A stretch of DNA of 34,034 nucleotides from the NCBI GenBank assembly GCA_003697365.1, contig RFGP01000189.1, forward strand, positions 1-34,034. The letters are read 5' to 3'. Below are positions 27,059-34,034 of the stretch, in pieces. Positions within the stretch are counted from its first letter, which is position 1, and each line of letters opens with the position of its first letter. Position numbers and translations under genes: made by a program. The notes beneath the pieces are model-generated. The model had not been told where the DNA came from, made no database searches, and saw nothing but the letters and a program-made list of their open reading frames with translations. The stretch comes from Chloroflexota bacterium (GTDB lineage Bacteria; Chloroflexota; Anaerolineae; Aggregatilineales; J027).

Positions 27059-27265
27059 CTACCAGCTTGACTTCACCACGCCGGGAATTTTGCCTTGCAA
27101 TGCCAACTCACGGAAGTGAATACGGCAAAGCCCAAAGCGACGGATGTATCCCCGTGAGCGTCCGCAAATTTTGCCGGAGCTAGGGTCTACATATTGACAA
27201 CGGTTGCGAACACGCACTTTGTACTTGCGTTTACTTTCGCGTGCGGTATTTGACTTACGCGCCAT
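27059..27265 (-). CDS. rpsZ: 30S ribosomal protein S14 (type Z-like, altered zinc motif)
   Basis: [68 protein letters not shown]. Confidence 0.95.
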   Translation of the reverse strand: MARKSNTARESKRKYKVRVRNRCQYVDPSSGKICGRSRGYIRRFGLCRIHFRELALQGKIPGVVKSSW

Positions 27266-27284
27266 TTAGACCTCTTTCTTGATC

Positions 27285-27830
27285 CTAATTTTGCTTGAAT
27301 GGAAAGCCGAGTAGCGTGAGCAAGCGCCGACCTTCTTCATCGTTGCGTGCTGTTGTGACAATGGTAATTTCCATACCACGTAGCTTGTCGATTTTGTCAT
27401 ATTCGATTTCTGGGAACAATAGCTGTTCACGCAAGCCAAGTGTATAGTTTCCCCGTCCATCAAATGAGTCGGGGTTAATACCACGAAAGTCACGTGTACG
27501 CGGCAACGCGATATTGACCAAGCGGTCGAGCAGCGCCCACATTTTCTCGCCACGTAAGGTGACCATCACACCAATTGCACGGCCCTCACGTAATTTGAAG
27601 CCGGCAATGCTTTTACGTGCACGAGTAATTACTGGCTTTTGCCCACTAATAGTTGCGATGTCTTGTACGGTGGCATCAAGCGCTTTGCTGTTTTCTAGCG
27701 CTTCACCGACACCAACATTGATCACAACTTTTTGAATGCGTGGCACCATCATCACACTGCTATAGTTAAACTCTTGCATGAGTGCTGGCACCACTTCCTG
27801 AGTATACTTTTGCTGCATGGGTAGTGGCAT
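27285..27830 (-). CDS. rplE: 50S ribosomal protein L5
   Basis: [55 protein letters not shown]. Confidence 0.98.
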   Translation of the reverse strand: MPLPMQQKYTQEVVPALMQEFNYSSVMMVPRIQKVVINVGVGEALENSKALDATVQDIATISGQKPVITRARKSIAGFKLREGRAIGVMVTLRGEKMWALLDRLVNIALPRTRDFRGINPDSFDGRGNYTLGLREQLLFPEIEYDKIDKLRGMEITIVTTARNDEEGRRLLTLLGFPFKQN

Positions 27831-27847
27831 GTTATAACACCTTTACC

Positions 27848-28171
27848 TTAGTCAATGTCTTGACCGCATTTGCGGCAGACGCGAACCTTACGTCCTTCTT
27901 CAGTAATGCGATACCCAACACGGGTGCGTTGTTCGCACTGTGTGCAAACCAGCATTACGTTAGAAAGATGAATCGGACCTTCAAACTGAACAATACCAGC
28001 TTGACGGACGGTTGTACCAGCTTGTTGTGCGCGCTGGTGTTTCTTCAAAATGTTGACACCCTCGACCACAACGCGATTTTGCTTTGGCAAGACGCGCAGA
28101 ACGTTTCCACGTTGCCCGCGGTCTTTGCCGCTAATCACTTCGACGGTGTCACCTTTTCGTATGCGTTGCAT
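27848..28171 (-). CDS. rplX: 50S ribosomal protein L24
   Basis: [45 protein letters not shown] motif. Confidence 0.97.
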   Translation of the reverse strand: MQRIRKGDTVEVISGKDRGQRGNVLRVLPKQNRVVVEGVNILKKHQRAQQAGTTVRQAGIVQFEGPIHLSNVMLVCTQCEQRTRVGYRITEEGRKVRVCRKCGQDID

Positions 28172-28184
28172 AGCTGCACGCCTC

Positions 28185-28556
28185 CTACAAAGTTTCTGGT
28201 GCTAATGACACAATTTTCATATAGCCTTTTGCCCGTAATTCTTGGGCAACAGGGCCGAAAATACGTGTGCCAAGCGGGTCTTGACTGTCTGGTTTTAAGA
28301 TGACAGCAGCATTATCATCAAAGCGAATATAGCTGCCATCACTACGACGATATTCTTTGGCTGTACGAACAATCACTGCCCGCACAACGTCACTTTTCTT
28401 TACAGAACCTTGTGGTGCAGCAGATTTTACCGTAGCGACCACAACGTCGCCCACGCTACCAAAATTACGCTTTGAGCCCCCTAAGACACGGATCACTAGA
28501 AGCTCACGTGCGCCGGTATTATCTGCTACAACTAAGCGCGATTCATTTTGAATCAT
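28185..28556 (-). CDS. rplN: 50S ribosomal protein L14
   Basis: [32 protein letters not shown] ... [26 protein letters not shown]. Confidence 0.98.
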   Translation of the reverse strand: MIQNESRLVVADNTGARELLVIRVLGGSKRNFGSVGDVVVATVKSAAPQGSVKKSDVVRAVIVRTAKEYRRSDGSYIRFDDNAAVILKPDSQDPLGTRIFGPVAQELRAKGYMKIVSLAPETL

Positions 28557-28563
28557 GGGTCGC

Positions 28564-28875
28564 TTATCCTTCTAGCTCTTCTTCAGCATTTTCTGCTTCT
28601 AATGCAGCGGCTTCTGCTTCAGCATCAGTGGGAGCTTCCAAAACTGCTTCTACTACCCAACGCTTACGTTTACTGAGCGGGCGGCTTTCAACAATCTGCA
28701 CCACTGAGCCTTCGCGAATAGAATCTGATTCGTCATGAGCAAGATATTTTTTGTAGGTACGAATGACTTTACCATAAAGCGAGTGTCGTTTTACAGTCTC
28801 AACTCGTACTACAACAGTTTTTTGCATTTTATCGCTCACGACAATACCTTGTAGTCGACGACGATTATTGGGCAT
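28564..28875 (-). CDS. rpsQ: 30S ribosomal protein S17
   Basis: [68 protein letters not shown]; acidic Ala/Glu-rich C-terminal tail. Confidence 0.97.
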   Translation of the reverse strand: MPNNRRRLQGIVVSDKMQKTVVVRVETVKRHSLYGKVIRTYKKYLAHDESDSIREGSVVQIVESRPLSKRKRWVVEAVLEAPTDAEAEAAALEAENAEEELEG

Positions 28876-29092
28876 TGCGGTTCTCTTTCTTCACCAACTC
28901 TTTGGCCAATTGACGTTCACGCAAGATGGTTTTAAGACGAGCAATATCTCGCTTCACTTTACGCATCCGTGAGCTATCTTCAAGCTGCCCAACTTCACGC
29001 TGAAAACGGAGCTTGAAAAGTTCACGCTTTGCTTCTTCAATGGCCTTCAAAATCTCACGATCTGGTAATTCACGGATTTCTGATGCTCGCAT
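28865..29092 (-). CDS. rpmC: 50S ribosomal protein L29
   Basis: [60 protein letters not shown]. Confidence 0.97.
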   Translation of the reverse strand: MRASEIRELPDREILKAIEEAKRELFKLRFQREVGQLEDSSRMRKVKRDIARLKTILRERQLAKELVKKENRNAQ

Positions 29093-29097
29093 TGCGT

Positions 29098-29523
29098 CTA
29101 GACCTCCTTACCAGAGATTGGATCAATGCGTTTGACGAACTTAGTCTTGATGGGAAGTTTGTATGCTGCTAGGCGCAATGCCTCACGAGCAACATCTTCA
29201 CTTACCCCCTGCATTTCAAACAAGATGCGGCCGGGCTTCACTACTGCAACCCAAAACTCGACCGAGCCTTTACCGCTACCCATACGGGTTTCGGCAGGTT
29301 TAGCAGTGACAGGTTTATCCGGAAAGATGCGGATCCAAATCTTACCACGGCGCTTCATATGACGCACAATAGCACGACGGCAAGCTTCAATTTGACGGCT
29401 TGTGATCCATGCTGGCTCTAGAGCCATGAGACCATAATCGCCAAATTCAACATTATTGCCACGATAGGCCGCGCCTTTCATGCGCCCGCGCATTTGTTTA
29501 CGGTGTTTTACACGCTTGGGCAT
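29098..29523 (-). CDS. rplP: 50S ribosomal protein L16
   Basis: [52 protein letters not shown]. Confidence 0.98.
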   Translation of the reverse strand: MPKRVKHRKQMRGRMKGAAYRGNNVEFGDYGLMALEPAWITSRQIEACRRAIVRHMKRRGKIWIRIFPDKPVTAKPAETRMGSGKGSVEFWVAVVKPGRILFEMQGVSEDVAREALRLAAYKLPIKTKFVKRIDPISGKEV

Positions 29524-29549
29524 TAACATAGTAGAATATGCTCCTCAAG

Positions 29550-30227
29550 TTATTCGGTTTCGACCGTGCGACGCGATTTGCGATCTTCAAAATCGCTCTT
29601 GTTATCACCTTTATAGACCCAAACCTTTACACCGATCCGACCATAAGTCGTGAGCGCTTCTGCGAAGCCATAATCAATGTAACTCCGCAAAGTGTTACGT
29701 GGTACACGCCCTTCAACCATCCATTCTTTACGCGACATTTCAGCACCGCCTAAACGCCCAGAGGTCTCAATACGAATACCTTTTGCCCCTTGACGCATAG
29801 CTTGCCCAATGGCGCGCTTCATGGCGCGGCTGTGTCCGATACGACGTTCTAGTTGACCGGCGATATTCTTCGCAACTAAATATGCGTCGGTGTCAGGTTT
29901 TTCAATTTCTTCAACTTCCACCTTCACTTTGGTGCCTTCAGCACACAAAGCCTCTAGGGCCTCGCGAATTTCCTTCACGTTTTCGCCCTTACGCCCAATT
30001 ACGATTCCCGGACGCGCGGTATGGATCGTGACCTGCACTTGGGTGGGGTATCGCTCAATTTCAATGCGAGAAATCCCCGCCTTTTCCAGCTTTTTCTCAA
30101 GATACCGACGGATTTCAAAATCCTCTTGTAACAGGTCACGATAACGAGTTCCTTCGGCATACCAACGGGCCGACCAGTCACGATTGATTTTTAACCGAAA
30201 TCCCACGGGGTGAACTTTACGCCCCAT
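29550..30227 (-). CDS. rpsC: 30S ribosomal protein S3
   Basis: MGRKVHPVGFRLKINRDWSARWYA; KH domain RPGIVIGRKGENVKEIREAL. Confidence 0.98.
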   Translation of the reverse strand: MGRKVHPVGFRLKINRDWSARWYAEGTRYRDLLQEDFEIRRYLEKKLEKAGISRIEIERYPTQVQVTIHTARPGIVIGRKGENVKEIREALEALCAEGTKVKVEVEEIEKPDTDAYLVAKNIAGQLERRIGHSRAMKRAIGQAMRQGAKGIRIETSGRLGGAEMSRKEWMVEGRVPRNTLRSYIDYGFAEALTTYGRIGVKVWVYKGDNKSDFEDRKSRRTVETE

Positions 30228-30236
30228 ATGTTGCTC

Positions 30237-30575
30237 CTAATCCTCGTATTCACTTAACACAACAGCCAAGTGCGCTGATGGCTTTACGCGGGGTTTGTAG
30301 CGCCCACGTGCACCAGCCTTATAGCGCATCTGACGCGGACCTTCATTTGCATAAACAGTTTTGATATACAAATCTTGACGATTCAGCTCAAAATTATTTT
30401 CAGCATTAGCTAATGCTGAGAGAATGAGCTTACGTAAAAAGGCTGCCCCTTTTTGCGGCATAAATTGCAACACAACAAGGGCCTCTTCTGCATCCATACC
30501 CCGCACTTGGTCACAAACCAAGCGCAACTTTTGGGCAGAGATGGGTAGATGCTTTACATGTGCACGGACATCCAT
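30237..30575 (-). CDS. rplV: 50S ribosomal protein L22
   Basis: ISAQKLRLVCDQVRGMDAEEALVVLQFMPQKGAAFLRKLILSALANAENN. Confidence 0.98.
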   Translation of the reverse strand: MDVRAHVKHLPISAQKLRLVCDQVRGMDAEEALVVLQFMPQKGAAFLRKLILSALANAENNFELNRQDLYIKTVYANEGPRQMRYKAGARGRYKPRVKPSAHLAVVLSEYED

Positions 30576-30587
30576 CAGGCAATTCTC

Positions 30588-30863
30588 CTATCTCTTCTTC
30601 TTGCCTTCTTGAATGTGACCTCTAAAGGTACGAGTGGGTGCAAATTCGCCCAATTTGTGACCGACCATTGTTTCTGTAATGTAGATCGGCACATGATGGC
30701 GACCATTGTGCACCGCGATTGTATGACCAACCATCTGTGGAAAGATGGTGCTGGCTCGACTCCATGTACGGACCACACGTTTTTCACCTTTTTCATTCAT
30801 TTGCTCAATTTTCTTGAGCAATTTAGGCGATACATAAGGCCCTTTTTTCAATGAACGTGACAT
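30588..30863 (-). CDS. rpsS: 30S ribosomal protein S19
   Basis: [64 protein letters not shown]. Confidence 0.98.
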   Translation of the reverse strand: MSRSLKKGPYVSPKLLKKIEQMNEKGEKRVVRTWSRASTIFPQMVGHTIAVHNGRHHVPIYITETMVGHKLGEFAPTRTFRGHIQEGKKKR

Positions 30864-30884
30864 TGATTGCCTGTCTCCTCAATA

Positions 30885-31724
30885 CTACTTACGTTTCTTA
30901 GCACGACGACGTACAATGTACTGGTCAGTGCGCTTATTACGGCGCGTTTTAACGCCAAGTGCCAATTTACCCCACGGGGTCTTCGGGGCAGGCATACCAA
31001 TCCCTGTACGACCTTCACCACCGCCATGAGGATGGCTAGCTGGGTCCATTGCAGAACCACGTACTACTGGCCGCCAGCCCATCCAGCGTTTGCGGCCGGC
31101 TTTACCAATCTTCACATTACTATGATCAGTATTGCCGACTTGGCCGATGGTAGCCATACAGCGTTCATGCACACGACGCACTTCACCACTAGGTAAACGC
31201 AAGACTACATAGATGCCTTCTTTACCCAAGATTTGAGCGCTTGTCCCCGCTGCACGTGCGATTTGCCCGCCCTTGCCGGGTTGCAACTCAACATTATGCA
31301 CCATAGTACCTAACGGAATTTCACTTAAGGGCAAAGCGTTGCCCGTTTGAATTTCCGCATTTGGGCCACTCATGAGCTTGTCACCCACTTTGAGGCCAAG
31401 TGGTGCAATAATATAGGACTTTGTACCGTCTTCATAAACCAATTTGGCAATGCGCGCTGAACGATTGGGATCATATTCAATTGATGCTACTTCAGCAACA
31501 ACCCCAATCTTGTTACGCTTAAAATCAATAATGCGGTACATACGTTTATGACCACCACCACGATGCCGCACAGTGATTCGCCCTTTATTATTGCGACCTG
31601 CGCGTTTTTTGAGTGGTGTTAAGAGACTTTTCTCTGGACGTACACCCTTGGTCAGCTCAGAAAAATCATGTCCCGTCATACCACGACGGCCTGCTGATGT
31701 CGGTTTGTAATACTTGATAGGCAT
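30885..31724 (-). CDS. rplB: 50S ribosomal protein L2
   Basis: [18 protein letters not shown] ... [15 protein letters not shown]-like [27 protein letters not shown]. Confidence 0.98.
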   Translation of the reverse strand: MPIKYYKPTSAGRRGMTGHDFSELTKGVRPEKSLLTPLKKRAGRNNKGRITVRHRGGGHKRMYRIIDFKRNKIGVVAEVASIEYDPNRSARIAKLVYEDGTKSYIIAPLGLKVGDKLMSGPNAEIQTGNALPLSEIPLGTMVHNVELQPGKGGQIARAAGTSAQILGKEGIYVVLRLPSGEVRRVHERCMATIGQVGNTDHSNVKIGKAGRKRWMGWRPVVRGSAMDPASHPHGGGEGRTGIGMPAPKTPWGKLALGVKTRRNKRTDQYIVRRRAKKRK

Positions 31725-31792
31725 TGGTTTTGTCTCCAGTGGCGGCACTAAATCCCAACCAATTTGGTTATCTGCCGCGCTTCTCCTCTGAT

Positions 31793-32089
31793 TTAGGCGT
31801 TAAACAGGTTAATCTTATCTTTAGGATCGACCGTTACAATCGCCTTTTTCCACGTTTGTTTACGGATATAAAACTTACGACCACGACGGCCACGCTTCGC
31901 CGGCACAACCATCGTGCGAACACCCGTCACCGAAACATCAAAGATCAGCTCTACAGCATCCTTGATTTGAATTTTGTTCGCTCGCATGTCCACCTCAAAG
32001 GTGTATTGATTGAGCGATTCTTGCAGTTCATTGGATTTTTCGGTGATGACCGGACGAATTAGAACATCATAGATTGACAAATCAGCCAT
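31793..32089 (-). CDS. rplW: 50S ribosomal protein L23
   Basis: [49 protein letters not shown]. Confidence 0.97.
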   Translation of the reverse strand: MADLSIYDVLIRPVITEKSNELQESLNQYTFEVDMRANKIQIKDAVELIFDVSVTGVRTMVVPAKRGRRGRKFYIRKQTWKKAIVTVDPKDKINLFNA

Positions 32090-32098
32090 TATGCTCTC

Positions 32099-32737
32099 CT
32101 ATTCTGCCTTAGCTGGCACTGCTAACCAGTCAGTGATAATTGCTAAAGCATCGAGTGGCAAAATTACCTTGTCATGTTTTAGCGCATCGCGCACGTTCAA
32201 ATTGAGTACGCGAATAGCCATTGCATTTTGAAGATTATGCGTTGCGCGCTCAACATTTTCATTTGGGCCAGCAAGCAAAATTAATGCGCTTGCATCACCG
32301 ACAAGGTTATTCAAAACTTGCTTCATGGTCTTGGTTTTGTGGTCATCAATAGTCAATTGATCAACAACCACAATTTGCCCATCGCGCACCAAAGCTGAAA
32401 GCAATGAGCGCAGCGCACCACGACGCATCTTCTTAGGCATAGCTTGGGTATAGTCGCGGGGTTTGGGGCCATGAGCCACACCACCACCAACAAAGATGGG
32501 GGCATTGCGAGAACCGTGACGCGCACGCCCTGTGCCTTTTTGACGATACCACTTTGCCTTTGTACGATTTACCTCGCCGCGTGATTTCACCTTGTGGGTA
32601 CCTTGACGCGCATTTGCCATTTGGCGGACATATGCCTGATGCATCAAGCCAACATTGACTTCTACCCCGAAGATACTATCGGGGAGTTCAACGGTGTCCA
32701 CTTGCTGACCGGCGGTATTTAAAACCGGTACTTGCAT
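32099..32737 (-). CDS. rplD: 50S ribosomal protein L4
   Basis: GTHKVKSRGEVNRTKAKWYRQKGTGRARHGSRNAPIFVGGGVAHGPKPRDY. Confidence 0.97.
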   Translation of the reverse strand: MQVPVLNTAGQQVDTVELPDSIFGVEVNVGLMHQAYVRQMANARQGTHKVKSRGEVNRTKAKWYRQKGTGRARHGSRNAPIFVGGGVAHGPKPRDYTQAMPKKMRRGALRSLLSALVRDGQIVVVDQLTIDDHKTKTMKQVLNNLVGDASALILLAGPNENVERATHNLQNAMAIRVLNLNVRDALKHDKVILPLDALAIITDWLAVPAKAE

Positions 32738-32770
32738 CGAAATCCTACTCCTTCAATCTCTCACCAACAT

Positions 32771-33457
32771 CTATTTTTGACGTTGGCGGCTTTTCTTTGC
32801 TGCTTTAATGAGGACAAGACCGCCGCGTGCTCCGGGCACTGATCCACGAACTGCCAATAAATTGTGTTCAGGATCAACAACTTGCACCACGAGATTTTGA
32901 ACAGTCACACGCTCATTGCCCATACGACCAGCCATGCGCGTACCTTTGAAAGTACGTCCCGGAAATGCTGACGCACCTACTGAACCGGGAGCGCGCTCAC
33001 GATCGGATTGACCGTGTGTCTTGGGCTGACGATTAAAGTTATGACGCTTCACCGTACCAGCAAAACCACGCCCCTTGCTAGTACCAATGATGTCAACTAA
33101 GTCACCAACTTCAAACGCATCAACGGTGATAGTTTGCCCTTCCTCTAAACCATTTTGCTCATCTTCCGTCAAACGGAACTCACGCAAAACACGAAGATCG
33201 GGCAATTCAATACCTTTGTCGCGTAGCTCTTTGCGACGTAGATGCCCCTGTTGAGGCTGCTTTAGGCGTGAGGAACCATTGCGACGTGGTGGCAGCTCCT
33301 CAAACCCCAATTGCACCGCACGATAACCATCGTTTTCAGGCGTGCGGAGTTGTGTTACATAGCATGGGCCGGCTTTAATGACCGTCACTGGTATAACGTC
33401 GCCGTTTTCAGTGAAAATTTGGGTCATGCCGACTTTTCTTCCGATAATGCCTTTCAT
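32771..33457 (-). CDS. rplC: 50S ribosomal protein L3
   Basis: [36 protein letters not shown] ... [15 protein letters not shown]-like motif. Confidence 0.98.
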   Translation of the reverse strand: MKGIIGRKVGMTQIFTENGDVIPVTVIKAGPCYVTQLRTPENDGYRAVQLGFEELPPRRNGSSRLKQPQQGHLRRKELRDKGIELPDLRVLREFRLTEDEQNGLEEGQTITVDAFEVGDLVDIIGTSKGRGFAGTVKRHNFNRQPKTHGQSDRERAPGSVGASAFPGRTFKGTRMAGRMGNERVTVQNLVVQVVDPEHNLLAVRGSVPGARGGLVLIKAAKKSRQRQK

Positions 33458-33536
33458 CTCTTGCCTCCGGGGGACTGCGATGGGCACGCATCACACCATC
33501 CCCAATGATCATGAACTCAATCTTGACGCTATGGCT

Positions 33537-33857
33537 TTAGATCTTGATTTCAATATCAACCCCTGCTGGCAAATTCAAGCGCATGAGGGTATCGATAGTC
33601 TTATTATCTGGGTCAAGTACGTCAATCAATCGTAAGTGAGTACGCATCTCAAAGTGTTCTTGCGAGTCTTTGTCAATGAAGCTAGAACGTCGTCCTGTAA
33701 AGCGCTCTAACTTTGTTGGCAAAGGCACAGGGCCTACTACACGAGCCCCTGTGCGCTCTGCATTTTGCACAATTAGACGCGCCGATTGATCGAGTACTCG
33801 ATGATCATAAGCCTTGAGCCGAATACGGATTTTATTTTTATAAGGCTTGCTGCTCAT
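33537..33857 (-). CDS. rpsJ: 30S ribosomal protein S10
   Basis: [46 protein letters not shown]. Confidence 0.98.
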   Translation of the reverse strand: MSSKPYKNKIRIRLKAYDHRVLDQSARLIVQNAERTGARVVGPVPLPTKLERFTGRRSSFIDKDSQEHFEMRTHLRLIDVLDPDNKTIDTLMRLNLPAGVDIEIKI

Positions 33858-33898
33858 CTCAGTCCTCGTTCGTGTGAGCTAATCTACAATACAAAAAA

Positions 33899-34034
33899 CT
33901 ACTCAATGATTTCGGTGATGATACCAGCACCGACGGTGAGACCACCTTCACGGATAGCAAACTTAGAACCTTGCTCCAAAGCGACAGGCTTGGTCAACTC
34001 GACAATCAAGTTGACATTGTCGCCCGGCAGCACC
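33899..34034 (-). CDS. tuf: Elongation factor Tu, C-terminal fragment (continues beyond the window)
   Basis: Reverse-complement translation [44 protein letters not shown]. Confidence 0.97.
   Translation of the reverse strand, partial: VLPGDNVNLIVELTKPVALEQGSKFAIREGGLTVGAGIITEIIE

Noticed and set aside
27782-28303. 173-aa plus-strand ORF
   Set aside because: Antisense to rplX, rplN and rplE, which have unambiguous products; no coherent protein features.
1-34034. CRISPR arrays, transposases, phage genes or large direct repeats
   Set aside because: None seen on reading; no regularly spaced repeats or mobile-element proteins in the ORF track.

Overview
The window looks like a bacterial chromosome segment of probable Chloroflexota (Anaerolineae-like) origin; the lineage is inferred from gene content, not computed. 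The right half (about 17.2-34.0 kb, minus strand) is a long ribosomal-protein superoperon: tuf(partial)-rpsJ-rplC-rplD-rplW-rplB-rpsS-rplV-rpsC-rplP-rpmC-rpsQ-rplN-rplX-rplE-rpsN/Z-rpsH-rplF-rplR-rpsE-rpmD-rplO-secY-adk-map-rpsM-rpsK-rpoA-rplQ-truA-rplM-rpsI. It ends at a likely intrinsic terminator just before mazG. The left half holds: a T-box leader upstream of an archaeal-type, probably non-discriminating AspRS; a PA14/SH3b secreted protein; an overlapping HerA ATPase / class III-like sirtuin / secreted beta-propeller cluster; a PrxQ peroxiredoxin; an orphan GAF histidine kinase; holB; a CBS-domain CNNM/CorC protein; cdd; recO; a fructosamine-kinase/LMW-PTP pair (probable deglycation module); a CDP-alcohol phosphatidyltransferase; tRNA-Pro(CGG); an LLM-family oxidoreductase; and a MazG fusion protein. 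The most notable points are the HerA-sirtuin-propeller cluster, the T-box with its mutually exclusive terminator/antiterminator, truA probably starting at CTG, the absence of infA, rpmJ and rpsD from the alpha-operon region, an S14 with an altered zinc motif, and several stable hairpins in gaps inside the r-protein operon. I saw no CRISPR array, transposon or clear phage gene.
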